Assembly (NCBI RefSeq): GCF_031626495.1
Contig: NZ_JAMQOJ010000003.1
Location: 186,001 to 250,000, forward strand
Length of the DNA stretch: 64,000 nt
From: Natrinema sp031626495
Lineage (GTDB): Archaea > Halobacteriota > Halobacteria > Halobacteriales > Natrialbaceae
Direction: 5' to 3'
The notes under the pieces are model-generated. The model saw nothing but the letters and a program-made list of their open reading frames with translations, ran no database searches and had not been told where the DNA came from. Position numbers and translations under genes: made by a program. Shown here in pieces: positions 34,468 through 43,810 of the stretch. Each line of letters begins with the position of its first letter. Position 1 is the stretch's first letter.

Positions 34468-35850
34468 ATGACGGCAGGACCGCCGATCGACGAACTCCAT
34501 TTCGAGGATGCACCGACTGTCGACTCCGTTCCCGGCCCGAACACTCGGGCCTTGCTCGAGAAACAGCGCGAAATCGACAGTAGCGCGGTCGCCTACCCCG
34601 AGGACATCCCGATCGCCTTCGAGGAGGGGCAAGGCGCGACGGTCCGCGACGCAGACGGCAACACCTACATCGACCTCTTCGGGGGTATCGGCGTGATGAA
34701 CGTCGGTCACTCGAACCCCTACGTGCTCGAGGCCGTCCACGAACAGGCCGACAAGTTCGTCCACACGGTCGACTTCCCGACGGAGGCCCGCCTCGAACTG
34801 ATCGAGAAACTGGACGAGATCGCTCCCGACGGCCTGCAGGGCCAGAACAAGGTCGTCTTCGGCGGGCCGACCGGCAGCGACGCGATCGAGGCGTCGATCA
34901 AGCTCGCGAAGTACAACACCGGCGGGGACGGCCTCATCGCGTTCCGCGGGGCCTACCACGGCGCGACGACCGGCGCGATGAGCGTCACGTCGAACAAGAA
35001 GTTCAAGGGCCACTACACGCCGCTGCTCCCGGACGTCGTTCACGCGCCCTACCCCCATCCCTTCCGACAGGACAAGTCGCCCGAGGAAGCGGTCGATCAC
35101 GCGCTCGAGGAAGTTCAGGCCATCGTCGAGGACCCCTACGGCGGCCTCGCCAATCCGGCGGGCATCATCGTCGAGCCGATCCAGGGTGAGGGCGGGATCG
35201 TCACGCCACCGGAGGGCTTCCTCCAGGGGCTGCGCGATATCGCCGACGACAACGACGTGACGCTCGTCTTCGACGAGATCCAGAGCGGGCTCGGACGCTC
35301 CGGCCAGTGGTGGGCCAGCGACTGGGAGGGCGTCACGCCCGATGCCATGACCTCCGCGAAGGCGCTCGGCGGCGTCGGGTTCCCGCTTTCCGCGACGATG
35401 TACCACGAGGACCTGGACACGTGGGGATCGGGCGACCACGCCGGTACCTACCGCGGCCACGTCGTCGGCATGCGCGCCGGCACCCGCGCCATCGAGTACA
35501 TTCAGGACCACGACCTCCTCGCCCACGCTCGCGACCTCGGCGAGTACATTCAGGGCCGCCTCCGCGAAGCCGCCGACGAGACCGACCGGCTCGCCGACAT
35601 CCGCGGCAAGGGGCTGTTCATCGGCGCGGAGTTCGTCGACGCCGATGGAAAGCCCGACGGCGACCTCGTCGACGCGATCCAGCAGTACTGTTTCGAACGC
35701 GGCGTCCTCGTCTGGACGGCCGGTCGCCACGGCAACGTGCTCCGGTTCCTGCCCCCGCTCGTGCTCACCCACGACCTGGCCGAGACCGCGCTCGATATCG
35801 TCGTCGAAGCGATCGAGGACGTGACCGCCGAAGCGGCCCAGACGGCCTGA
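34468..35850 (+). CDS. Class III aminotransferase, diaminobutyrate-type (DoeD candidate)
   Basis: 460 aa PLP enzyme. The catalytic lysine is K298 (TSAKALGG) and the PLP aspartate D269 (LVFDEIQSGLGR). The cofactor-phosphate motif GGPTGSDAIEASIKLAK at 132-148 resembles L-2,4-diaminobutyrate aminotransferases (DoeD, EctB and siderophore types) more than GABA or acetylornithine enzymes. If so, it would turn diaminobutyrate plus 2-oxoglutarate into aspartate semialdehyde plus glutamate. RidA follows 12 nt downstream, probably in the same operon. The substrate is an inference from similarity and from the M24 gene at 53.7 kb. Confidence 0.82.
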   Translation: MTAGPPIDELHFEDAPTVDSVPGPNTRALLEKQREIDSSAVAYPEDIPIAFEEGQGATVRDADGNTYIDLFGGIGVMNVGHSNPYVLEAVHEQADKFVHTVDFPTEARLELIEKLDEIAPDGLQGQNKVVFGGPTGSDAIEASIKLAKYNTGGDGLIAFRGAYHGATTGAMSVTSNKKFKGHYTPLLPDVVHAPYPHPFRQDKSPEEAVDHALEEVQAIVEDPYGGLANPAGIIVEPIQGEGGIVTPPEGFLQGLRDIADDNDVTLVFDEIQSGLGRSGQWWASDWEGVTPDAMTSAKALGGVGFPLSATMYHEDLDTWGSGDHAGTYRGHVVGMRAGTRAIEYIQDHDLLAHARDLGEYIQGRLREAADETDRLADIRGKGLFIGAEFVDADGKPDGDLVDAIQQYCFERGVLVWTAGRHGNVLRFLPPLVLTHDLAETALDIVVEAIEDVTAEAAQTA

Positions 35851-35862
35851 CTCGAGCCAGCC

Positions 35863-36252
35863 ATGTCCGATACCGACCCCATCGAGACCGACGGCGCACC
35901 GAGCAACGACAACCCCTACTCGCAGGGCGTCCGCGCCGGCGACACGCTGTACGTCTCCGGCTACGGCCCGGTGGATCCCGACACCGGCGAGGCCGTCGAC
36001 GGCGACATTCAGGTCCAGACCGACCGCGTCCTCGACAACATTGCCGCCGTCGTCGACGAAGCCGGCGGCGACGGGCTCGCAGATGTCGTCAAAGTCACCG
36101 TCTATCTGACCGACCTCGAGGACTACGAGCGCGTCAACGAGGCTTACGGCGCGCGGTTCGGCGAGGAGCCGCCTGCGAGGGTCTGCGTCGAAGTGTCGCG
36201 GCTGCCCGACGACGTCCGGGTTGAGATGGACGCGGTCGCATACCTCGGCTGA
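35863..36252 (+). CDS. RidA/YjgF family enamine deaminase
   Basis: 129 aa. Family segments are NPYSQGVRAGDTLYVSGYG, TDRVLDNIAAVVDEAG and the catalytic-arginine region EPPARVCVEVSRLPDD. It starts 12 nt after the aminotransferase stop. The pair makes sense because RidA removes enamine/imine by-products of PLP chemistry. It is distinct from the RidA at 6242-6622, sharing only the family motifs. Confidence 0.9.
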   Translation: MSDTDPIETDGAPSNDNPYSQGVRAGDTLYVSGYGPVDPDTGEAVDGDIQVQTDRVLDNIAAVVDEAGGDGLADVVKVTVYLTDLEDYERVNEAYGARFGEEPPARVCVEVSRLPDDVRVEMDAVAYLG

Positions 36253-36434
36253 ATCGCCCGCAGCGAACGCCCGCCGGTCGCCGACTGCGGCGACACCGGC
36301 GATCTGAAACGCCCGATCCTCGAGTCGGACCGGGCGCCCGTCCGATCCGCGGGGTTTTTACACCGATCTCGAGTAGACTATGTACGATTATTGACTACCG
36401 TTAAGTAGTTCCTCGCCCTAATTTCTGGGAGAGA

Positions 36435-37715
36435 ATGTCTCACGAGGCACGTACCAGACTGAGCGAGTTACGGCGGGCGTTCCACCGCCATCCCGAACCC
36501 GGCTGGCGCGAGTTCCGGACGACGGCCCGCGTCGTCGAGGAACTCGAGCGGATCGGCGTCGACGAGATCGCCGTCGGCCGCGAGGCGCTGGCGACCGACG
36601 AGCGCATGGCCGTCCCCCCGGAGTCGGAACTAGAGCCGTGGATCGAGCGGGCTCGCGAGGCCGGCGTCCGGTCGGACATCTTAGAGCGCACCGCCGGCGG
36701 TCACACGGGCGTCGTCGCGGTGCTCGAGCAAGGCGAGGGGCCGTGTCTCGGCCTGCGCGTCGATCTCGACGCGATCTCGATGCGGGAGTCGACCGAGGGC
36801 GATCACCGGCCGGCCGCTGAGGGCTTTCGCTCCGAACACGACGGCTACATGCACGCCTGCGGCCACGACGCCCACCTCGCGATGGCGCTCGGCGCGCTCG
36901 AGGCGGTGAAAGACAGCGCGTTCGAGGGGACGCTGAAGGTGTTCTTCCAGCCCGCCGAGGAGATCTCCGGCGGGGGGAAGGCGATGGCCGAGAGCGGTTA
37001 CCTCGACGACGTGGACTACTTGCTCGCGCTTCACATCGGCCTCGACCACCCGACCGGCGAGGTGGTCGCAGGGATCGAGAAACCGCTGGCGATGGCTCAC
37101 CTGACCGCGACGTTCGAGGGGGCGAGTGCCCACGCCGGCAAGGCACCGAACGAGGGGGCCAACGCGATGCAGGCGGCGGCCACCGCGATTCAGAACGCCT
37201 ACGGCATCCCCCGGCACAGCGACGGCCTGACGCGAGTGAACGTCGGCCACATCGAGGGCGGGACCGCGAGCAACGTCATCGCCGAGGAGGTCACGATGGA
37301 GGCCGAGGTCCGCGGCGAGACGACGGCCCTGATGGAGTACATGCGAACCGAACTCGAGCGCATCTGCTACGCCGCCGCCGAGATGCACGACTGCGACGTC
37401 ACGCCGCGCGTAATCAGCGAGTCGCCCCGCGTCGACAGCCATCCGGCGCTGCGGGACCTCGTCGGCAACGTCGCGTGGGAGATCGATGGTGTCGACCGAG
37501 TCGTTCCGAGCGAGGAGTTCGGCGTGAGCGAGGACGTCACCTACCTCATGCAGCGTGTCCAGGACAACGGGGGACTCGCGTCGTACGTCCTCGTCGGCAC
37601 GGACCACCCGACGAGCCACCACACGCCCACCTTCGACGTGGACGAGGCGAGCCTCGCGATCGGCGTCGCGTTGCTGTCCGAGACCGCCATCGAACTCTCG
37701 CGACGGCGACCGTAA
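36435..37715 (+). CDS. M20-family amidohydrolase (possible N-acyl-diaminobutyrate deacetylase)
   Basis: 426 aa metallopeptidase-like amidohydrolase of the AbgA/ACY1 type. Metal ligands appear in HACGHDAHLAM, QPAEEISGGG and the C-terminal GTDHPTSHHTPTF. The dimerisation insert contains GASAHAGKAPNEGANAM. It is closely similar over its length to the second M20 protein at 45967-47274. M20 enzymes can deacetylate N-acetyl-diaminobutyrate (the DoeB2 type, as I recall), which fits between ectoine ring opening and transamination. A purine-rich GGGAGAG lies just before the ATG. The aminotransferase-RidA operon ends 182 nt upstream. Confidence 0.87.
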   Translation: MSHEARTRLSELRRAFHRHPEPGWREFRTTARVVEELERIGVDEIAVGREALATDERMAVPPESELEPWIERAREAGVRSDILERTAGGHTGVVAVLEQGEGPCLGLRVDLDAISMRESTEGDHRPAAEGFRSEHDGYMHACGHDAHLAMALGALEAVKDSAFEGTLKVFFQPAEEISGGGKAMAESGYLDDVDYLLALHIGLDHPTGEVVAGIEKPLAMAHLTATFEGASAHAGKAPNEGANAMQAAATAIQNAYGIPRHSDGLTRVNVGHIEGGTASNVIAEEVTMEAEVRGETTALMEYMRTELERICYAAAEMHDCDVTPRVISESPRVDSHPALRDLVGNVAWEIDGVDRVVPSEEFGVSEDVTYLMQRVQDNGGLASYVLVGTDHPTSHHTPTFDVDEASLAIGVALLSETAIELSRRRP

Positions 37716-37802
37716 TCTCGGTATCCGCCCGCCGAATTGTTCGAACGGAATCACGTTCGCCGGATCAGAAACGTTAATTCACACGCTACCCGTGTACACT
37801 GT

Positions 37803-38450
37803 ATGAGTCAGGACGACGTGCCGGAGTCGCTCCAGACGGCGGCGGACTCGGATCGCCCGCGCGGTATTCTCACACCCTCCGACCGCGACTTCCTGCTCGG
37901 CCGGAAGACCGACTACACCGATCACTCGAAAAAGCAGAAGCGAAACCGGATCCGGCGACGGGTCCGGAACGCGATCCTCGATTTCAGCATCCTCTTCGAG
38001 TACATGGAGGAACGCGACCGCGAGACGGTCTTCGATCCCGACGCCGAGGACCGCGACGCCTACACGCAGGGGATCACCGATATGCTCGCCTTTCTCCATC
38101 TCGGGACGATGGGCTATCACACCCCGTTCAAGGATATGCTCTCGGAAGGCGTCGGCAAGGCCGAACAGCGACTGGCCGGCTCGAACTACCGGATGGTCAA
38201 CGTCGAGTTCAACGTCGAACCGGTCGGTCAGATCGACGTCGACGAGGTCATCGAAAAGCTCGAGAACGAGCAGTTCGCCCAGCTCACCGACGAGGAACTC
38301 CGCGCGTTCGTTCGGCTGCTGACGATGTCCGACGGCTTCTCGCCGGACGACACCCGCGAGGAGATCAAGGACCGCGTCGACGAGTTCTCCGAGCGAGTGG
38401 CAGAGAGCGCCATCGATCGGGACCGCACGCTCGAGGAACTGACGAACTGA
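37803..38450 (+). CDS. Conserved haloarchaeal protein, function unknown
   Basis: 215 aa soluble, acidic protein. The N-terminal region RGILTPSDRDFLLGRK is a motif found at the start of several haloarchaeal protein families. A basic helix follows (KKQKRNRIRRRVRNAILDF, about 40-58), then helical sequence to the end (LTDEELRAFVRLLTMSDGFSPDD). The basic patch suggests nucleic-acid or membrane-surface contact, but no named domain is certain. The ATG at 37803 gives MSQDDVPESLQ; the open frame extends 22 codons upstream without family-like sequence. Confidence 0.75.
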   Translation: MSQDDVPESLQTAADSDRPRGILTPSDRDFLLGRKTDYTDHSKKQKRNRIRRRVRNAILDFSILFEYMEERDRETVFDPDAEDRDAYTQGITDMLAFLHLGTMGYHTPFKDMLSEGVGKAEQRLAGSNYRMVNVEFNVEPVGQIDVDEVIEKLENEQFAQLTDEELRAFVRLLTMSDGFSPDDTREEIKDRVDEFSERVAESAIDRDRTLEELTN

Positions 38451-38753
38451 GACGGTCGCCTTCGGATTCCGTTTTCGGCCGCCGGGGAACGGCCCTCGAC
38501 GCTGATCCTGTTGCCGGGTCTCTACACCGCGCGGAGTGGCGGTTGTCAGTAATTGATCGACCGTTTAATTTCGCAAGCAGGATACTACGCCCCCATAATT
38601 TGAGAATTTTGATTAATAGAGACTATACAGATGCATATGGTCAGGCAAATTTCGAATAATAGTATTCTCTGGCCATATGTGCGATCAACACAATCCGTTG
38701 ATTATCTCGGCGAGTGAGAAACACTTATTGTATACGCCGTCAATGGTGGAGGT
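38451..38753. other. AT-rich upstream region of the BCCT transporter
   Basis: These 303 bases contain an AT-rich stretch of about 190 nt, unusual for this window. Within it lies an inverted repeat (38634-38644 with 38669-38679). Near the end is the TATA element TTATTGTATA (38725-38734), about 25 nt before the mini-ORF at 38754. It is probably a regulated promoter region. Confidence 0.5.
38634..38679. repeat. 11-bp inverted repeat upstream of the BCCT gene
   Basis: CATATGGTCAG (38634-38644) and CTGGCCATATG (38669-38679) are inverted copies with one mismatch that would be a G-U pair in RNA. The 24-nt spacer is AT-rich. It lies about 45 nt upstream of the TATA element, so an activator or repressor site is more likely than an RNA element. 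Confidence 0.55.
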
Positions 38754-38837
38754 ATGCCATCATGCAGCATGGCGAATGGTAGGTGGAGACTCGGGCAAGC
38801 ATCGACTTGCGGCTCGACTGGGGAGGTGAGACGATGA
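38754..38837 (+). CDS. Leaderless 27-aa mini-ORF coupled to the BCCT gene
   Basis: Encodes MPSCSMANGRWRLGQASTCG and seven more residues. The TGA overlaps the transporter ATG as ATGA (38834-38837). The TATA element TTATTGTATA is centred about 25 nt before its ATG, so it probably opens the transcript. The Shine-Dalgarno sequence GGAGGTGA of the transporter lies inside it. Ribosomes finishing the mini-ORF could re-start directly at the transporter. Confidence 0.45.
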   Translation: MPSCSMANGRWRLGQASTCGSTGEVRR

Positions 38838-40501
38838 GCAGCGCCGACGCCGACCAGGGAATGGTCGACGAGTTCCTGGAGGAGATCGACGCGGTGGTCT
38901 TCCTGTTCGGCGCGCTGTTGACCGTCGGGGTGATCGCGGCGTTCTTCATCAGCCCGAGTACGGTCGAGAGCGGTATCTCGACGCTGAATGATCAGATGCT
39001 CGGCGCGTTCAACTGGGCACTGCTGTCGATCGTGTTCCTGATCGTCATCTTCCTCTTGTTCCTAATCATCGGGCCGTGGGGCAAGATCAAGATGGGAGAC
39101 GAGGATCCGGAGTACAGCTTCCTGTCGTTCTTCGCGATGCTGTACTCGGCCGGGTTCGCCGCCGGCGTCGTGTTCTGGGGCCCGACCGAGGCGCTGTTCT
39201 ACTACGCGAACCCCTCGCCGCTGTTCGAAGGCGTCGAGGGCAGTACAGCCGAAGCGATGACGATCGCGACGCAACAGACGCTGTTCCACTGGGCGCTGCC
39301 CCAGCTGGCGGTGTTCACCATCATGGGCATCGCGATCGGCTACTTCGCGTACAACTACGAGAACGTCCCGCTGCGGGTGTCGTCGGCACTGACGCCGATC
39401 ATCGGCGCGGAGAACTTGGACGGTCCGTTCGCGAAGATCGTCGACATCCTCGCGGTCTTCGCGACGATTGGCGGCGTGGCAACTTCGCTGGGCTTCATCG
39501 GCAGCCAGTTCGTCACCGGCCTGGACTACCAGTGGGGGATCAGCATGGGGAACATCGGTATCCTCCTCGTGGTGACCTTCATGACGTTGTTGTTTACGAC
39601 CTCGATGGTGCTCGGGGTCGACAAGGGGATCCGCCGGCTTTCGAACTTCAACATGATCCTCTTCGTCGTCCTCATGATCGCGACGCTCATCGTCGGCCCG
39701 ACGCTGTTCCTGATCCTGCTCGGTACGCAGGCTATCGGCGGGATGATCTCCGACTTCGTCTCGATGAGCCTCTTCACCGGGGCCGGTGCGTTCGGTGGGG
39801 GCAATCCCGAGGCGACGAACTGGATGAACGCCTGGACCGTCTTCTACTGGGCGTGGGCGCTCTCGTGGTCCCCGTTCGCGGGCCTGTTCATCGCCCGCAT
39901 CTCCAAGGGTCGTACCGTTCGTGAGGTCGCCTTCACCGGGATCGTCGCCACGTCGGCGGCCACCATCCCGTGGTTCACGTTCGTCGGCGGCACCTCGGTC
40001 TGGGCCCACCACAACGGCGTTGCCGACTTCGGCGCGGTGATCGCCGGCGAACAGGGCGCGGAGGTCTCCGGCTTCATCCTGTTCGAGGCGTTCCCCATGG
40101 GATCGATCTTCATGCTGGCCTTCATGATCCTCGTGACGACGTTCTTCGTCACGTCCGCGGACTCCTCGACGCTGGCCGTCTCGATGATGACGACCGGCGG
40201 GAAGGCGCGTCCGTCGACCATCAACCGGATCTTCTGGGGCGTCGTCCTCGGCATGACCGCGGCGATCCTGATGATTCTCGGCGGCACGGGCAGCGCGAAC
40301 ACGCTCCAGCAGGCCGCGATCATCACCGGCACGCCCTTCGCCTTCGTCTGCTTCCTCGCGATGCTCTCGTTGATCAGGGACTTCGGCTCGAACTACGGCC
40401 GCGTGCTCCTGCAAGACGAGACCGTCCTCATCGGCTCGAGTAGGAAAGCCGAACCCGAATCGCCCGGTCGGGGCGGCCCCGTCGAATCGGACGACGACTG
40501 A
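38834..40501 (+). CDS. BCCT-family transporter for betaine-type compatible solutes
   Basis: 555 aa with 12 predicted TM helices. The family signature lies in the eighth helix region: AWTVFYWAWALSWSPF followed by ISKGRTVREV. BCCT carriers take up glycine betaine, carnitine, choline or ectoine with Na+ or H+. One Trp of the usual WAWW box is Ala here, which may alter substrate fit. I chose the ATG at 38834 because the Shine-Dalgarno sequence GGAGGTGA (38822-38829) precedes it; a start 17 codons upstream would lack this. Its place among aminotransferase and M20 genes suggests solute uptake for catabolism as well as osmoprotection. Confidence 0.92.
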   Translation: MSSADADQGMVDEFLEEIDAVVFLFGALLTVGVIAAFFISPSTVESGISTLNDQMLGAFNWALLSIVFLIVIFLLFLIIGPWGKIKMGDEDPEYSFLSFFAMLYSAGFAAGVVFWGPTEALFYYANPSPLFEGVEGSTAEAMTIATQQTLFHWALPQLAVFTIMGIAIGYFAYNYENVPLRVSSALTPIIGAENLDGPFAKIVDILAVFATIGGVATSLGFIGSQFVTGLDYQWGISMGNIGILLVVTFMTLLFTTSMVLGVDKGIRRLSNFNMILFVVLMIATLIVGPTLFLILLGTQAIGGMISDFVSMSLFTGAGAFGGGNPEATNWMNAWTVFYWAWALSWSPFAGLFIARISKGRTVREVAFTGIVATSAATIPWFTFVGGTSVWAHHNGVADFGAVIAGEQGAEVSGFILFEAFPMGSIFMLAFMILVTTFFVTSADSSTLAVSMMTTGGKARPSTINRIFWGVVLGMTAAILMILGGTGSANTLQQAAIITGTPFAFVCFLAMLSLIRDFGSNYGRVLLQDETVLIGSSRKAEPESPGRGGPVESDDD

Positions 40502-40647
40502 CCCCGCTCGCGGCCCTCTACCTCCGCCGGTCGACCCCGCGTCGGCCGTCATGCTGTCCGTTTTTTCGCGCGGTCGAATCGACCACGTTCACTTCGACTC
40601 GTTAACCGATAACAAGTTTTAATGTACGAGGTACACATAATCTGTGT

Positions 40648-42009
40648 ATGGATAGGGACACGGCGGAACCCGACGCGGACGCGCTTCCGGGTCCGAACGC
40701 CCAGCAGTGGGTGAACTTCCACCAGGAGTACTCGGCTCCCAGCGAGTACTCCCACGAATTCGTCTGGGACGTAACCCGGGAGGCCGACGGCCCGTTCGTC
40801 ACGGACGTCGACGGCAACGTCCTGCTCGATTTTACCTGTCACATCGGCGCGGCACCGCTCGGCTACAACAACGAGAAGGTCCTCTCGAAGGTCCGGGAGT
40901 TCGATCTCGTCGAGCCGATGAAGATCGCCGGCCAGGACATGTACTTCGGCTCCGGCCCCAGCCCCGACGAGGCCGACTTCCCCGGCTCGAGTCACCTCAT
41001 GGAGAAACTCACCGAGGTCTCGAGCCAGTACGGCATGGACACCGTCTTCCTCTCGAACTCCGGCGCGGAGGCGATGGAAAACGCGATGAAGATCACGAAC
41101 GATTACCGCGCGCCGTCGAAGTACGGCGTGGCCTTCTCCGGGAGCTTCCACGGCCGCACCCTCGGGACGCTGTCGATCACGAAGTCCAAGGACGTTTACA
41201 CGCGCCACTACCCCGAGATCAGCGGCATCGAAACGGTTCCGTTCTGCGAGGACCGCGGCTGTGACGCCGCCAGCTGCGACTGCGGCTTCTTCGGCGGCGG
41301 TGGCTCGCAACTCCGCAACATGCTCGCGCCCGAAGGCGGCTACGTCGACCCCGACGAGATCGCCTTCCTCACGCTCGAGCCGATCCAGGGCGTCGGCGGC
41401 TACCGCTTCCCCAGCGAGGAGTTCATGGGGGAGGTCGCGGCCGTCACCGACGAGTACGACATCCCGCTGGTCGTCGACGAGATCCAGGCCGGCGTCGGCC
41501 GCACCGGCGAGATCTGGGCCTCCGACCACTACCCGATCGAACCCGACGTGATCGCCAGCGCGAAAGCCCTGCGCGTCGGGGCGACCATCTCCCGCTCCGA
41601 AATCTTCCCCGATCAGAAGAACCGGCTCGGCTCGACGTTCGGCGGCGGCGACCTGCTCGGCTCGATGATGGGCGCGTTCACCCTCGAGGCCATCGAGGAA
41701 CACGACCTCCTCGACAACGCCACCCGGCGCGGCGAGCAGGCCAAAGACCTCCTGCGCGACGACGCGCCCGACTACGTCGAGGACGTCCGCGGCAAGGGAC
41801 TGATGCTCGCCATCGAGTTCGACACTCCCGAGCGCCGGAGTGCGGTCGTTCAGGCCGCACTCGAGCGCGGCCTCCTGACGCTCGGCTGTGGCAAGAAGAC
41901 CATCCGGCTGCTCCCGCCGCTGGACTCGACCGCACGCGAGATCGAGATGGGGGTCGGCATCTTCCTCGAGGCGATCGAGGCCGTCGGACCGAGCGCGAAA
42001 GTCGCCTGA
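40648..42009 (+). CDS. Class III aminotransferase with a cysteine-rich insert
   Basis: 453 aa. The PLP lysine is K306 (IASAKALRVG) and the cofactor aspartate D278 (LVVDEIQAGVGR); the FHGRTLGTLS region is typical. It resembles 4-aminobutyrate or lysine epsilon-aminotransferases. Between the FHGR region and the PLP site lies C200-x4-C205-x4-C210-x-C212 (CEDRGCDAASCDCGFF), a possible metal site that ordinary class III enzymes lack. TTTTAATG (40617-40624) is centred 28 nt before the ATG, so it is leaderless. It lies 147 nt after the BCCT gene with its own promoter. Confidence 0.85.
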   Translation: MDRDTAEPDADALPGPNAQQWVNFHQEYSAPSEYSHEFVWDVTREADGPFVTDVDGNVLLDFTCHIGAAPLGYNNEKVLSKVREFDLVEPMKIAGQDMYFGSGPSPDEADFPGSSHLMEKLTEVSSQYGMDTVFLSNSGAEAMENAMKITNDYRAPSKYGVAFSGSFHGRTLGTLSITKSKDVYTRHYPEISGIETVPFCEDRGCDAASCDCGFFGGGGSQLRNMLAPEGGYVDPDEIAFLTLEPIQGVGGYRFPSEEFMGEVAAVTDEYDIPLVVDEIQAGVGRTGEIWASDHYPIEPDVIASAKALRVGATISRSEIFPDQKNRLGSTFGGGDLLGSMMGAFTLEAIEEHDLLDNATRRGEQAKDLLRDDAPDYVEDVRGKGLMLAIEFDTPERRSAVVQAALERGLLTLGCGKKTIRLLPPLDSTAREIEMGVGIFLEAIEAVGPSAKVA

Positions 42010-42066
42010 GTTCGAGCGTTCGGATTTCTCGGTCGAGTTCCGTTCTCAGAGCGACGCGGCTGGGTA

Positions 42067-42075
42067 CCCCCCCCC
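42067..42075. repeat. Nine-cytosine homopolymer tract
   Basis: A run of nine C lies between the aminotransferase stop and the ATG of the following regulator (42118). It is prone to slippage and to sequencing error. It lies outside both genes, about 40 nt before the regulator start, so length changes could affect that promoter but not a reading frame. Confidence 0.8.
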
Positions 42076-42117
42076 TGGGACGCAATCGTTTTGACGTTCC
42101 TTAGCGTACCTTCGACG

Positions 42118-42942
42118 ATGGTGTTTGTTAACACGGGCCACCATGATGGGAACCCGGCGGTCGCCGACATAGCGTATCTAGCGCGGTCCGAACACCGCAT
42201 CCCGACGCTCGTCGCACTGACGGAGCGTCCCCGTAGCCGCTCCGAACTCTGCGAGTCGACCGGCGTTTCGTCTTCCACGATGCGCCGAACGCTGGACGAA
42301 TTCGACGACCGGCACTGGATCCGCAAAGACGGATATCGGTACATGGCGACACGACTGGGAGAGGCAATCGCGTCCGGGATGGAGGACTTGATCGAGCGAG
42401 TCGAAACCGAGCGAAAGTTGCGTCACGTCTGGCACTGGCTCCCCGACGCGATCGGCGAGTTTCCGTTCGAGACGTGGTCGGAACTGACCGTGACCGTCGC
42501 CGAACCCGATGCCCCGTATCGCCCGGTGGGACGATTCGAGTCGCTTCTTCGAGAGACGACCACCTTACGGTTTCTCCGCCCGGAAGTCGCGTTGATGGAT
42601 CCGTGTTTCGACGCGCTCCACCAACTGATCGATGCGGGCGTAGACATGACGTTGATCGACCGACGTGAGTGTCACACGTACTTTCTTTCGACGTACCCGG
42701 AACGCAGTTCGGAGATGATGCAACGGGACAATTTCACTGTTTTAGAGCACGACGACCTTCTTCCGTACGGACTCGGTCTGCTCGACGAATGCGTTACGAT
42801 CAGTTGTTACGAGCAGGACAGCGGAACGGTACATGCACTGATCGACACCGACGCACCGGCGGTCCGCGAGTGGGCGGAGTCCGTCTACGAAACCTACAGG
42901 TCCGGTGCACGCCGCGTCGAACCGCGAACGAGCGTCGAATGA
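42118..42942 (+). CDS. Winged-helix transcriptional regulator with C-terminal sensor-like domain
   Basis: 274 aa. The N-terminal winged helix (about 12-85) includes PRSRSELCESTGVSSSTMRR and a wing around WIRKDGYRYM. The C-terminal half (about 95-265) resembles the effector part of the large haloarchaeal family with ArsR/MarR-like heads. The cysteine in RRECHTY is one of several. Ligand and targets are unknown. It precedes OsmC and methyltransferase genes and may control them, but 249 nt and a separate promoter lie between. Confidence 0.83.
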   Translation: MVFVNTGHHDGNPAVADIAYLARSEHRIPTLVALTERPRSRSELCESTGVSSSTMRRTLDEFDDRHWIRKDGYRYMATRLGEAIASGMEDLIERVETERKLRHVWHWLPDAIGEFPFETWSELTVTVAEPDAPYRPVGRFESLLRETTTLRFLRPEVALMDPCFDALHQLIDAGVDMTLIDRRECHTYFLSTYPERSSEMMQRDNFTVLEHDDLLPYGLGLLDECVTISCYEQDSGTVHALIDTDAPAVREWAESVYETYRSGARRVEPRTSVE

Positions 42943-43191
42943 GGCTTCCAGCGGCGCGATCAGACCGATTACGTTCCAATCGCTTTTCACGGGATCTCGA
43001 GGCGTGGTGGGTAACTTACCGTGATCGGATTCGACGAGCGCCGGATTGCAGTCGATGTCTCTTTTGCAGTGAGTGCGTGAACAGCAGGAACTACCGAATT
43101 TCCACGAAATAGCTACTATACGTTCAGTCGCGTCGTTACTCTTGCCGGGAGGGGGAACGAACGTTGCTCTGACCGGGGAGAGACACAAACG

Positions 43192-43797
43192 ATGACTGAC
43201 GAACGACAACTATCGCACGGTATCGATCTCGAAACACTCGAGGGATTCGCCGCACACGCAGCGGAGAGCCCCGAAGCCGTCCAGTTTGGCCTCGGGGCGT
43301 CCGCGACCTACGAGGGGACGGCCGCGCACAGCCTGGCGAAAGTCGATAGCTACGAGCTCGGGGGCGAGACGATCGCTCGTGAAACGCGCGAATACACGAT
43401 TCCCTACGGCGCCTGGAAGGAAGTACTGGATGCCGGCGGGTGGGTCGGCGGGACAGACCGGCTCGAGCCGATAGAAGCGGCGCTATCGGCGCTGGCCGCC
43501 TGTATCAACGTCGGCATCACCATCAACGCCGCCGCGAACGGCGTGGATATCGACCACCTCCGGACGCGCGTCCGGACCGATTTCGATCCGGCTGTTCTCT
43601 TCAGTCTCGAGGAACTCAGAGAGGCCGACTCGGTCTTCGAGAACCTCTCCGCCGAGGTCGAGATCGAAGGTGACGATCTCGATCGGGACCTGATCGACGA
43701 ATGGGCGCGGCGGGCACCCGTCTACACGTTCGTCTCGCTCGCTCAGGACGTCGAACTGACCGTCAGCACGCCCGCCGAGGTGGCGGGCGACGACTAG
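43192..43797 (+). CDS. OsmC/Ohr-family protein
   Basis: 201 aa. The family core is visible in RLEPIEAALSALAACINVGITINAA, where the cysteine sits in the usual ALAxC position of the peroxidatic thiol. A second active-site cysteine is not apparent. OsmC and Ohr proteins reduce organic hydroperoxides using thiols. The TATA-like ACTATACG (about 43114-43121) is about 75 nt upstream and a purine-rich GGGGAG lies near the ATG, so this gene has a leader. It is 13 nt from the methyltransferase gene, making a likely operon. Confidence 0.83.
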   Translation: MTDERQLSHGIDLETLEGFAAHAAESPEAVQFGLGASATYEGTAAHSLAKVDSYELGGETIARETREYTIPYGAWKEVLDAGGWVGGTDRLEPIEAALSALAACINVGITINAAANGVDIDHLRTRVRTDFDPAVLFSLEELREADSVFENLSAEVEIEGDDLDRDLIDEWARRAPVYTFVSLAQDVELTVSTPAEVAGDD

Positions 43798-43810
43798 CCG
43801 GTGACCACCG

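Noticed and set aside
38743..38829. Alternative 28-codon ORF before the BCCT gene
   Set aside because: Its ATG is only about 14 nt from the TATA centre, so it would probably lie upstream of the transcription start. The ORF at 38754 has the right spacing and the ATGA overlap.
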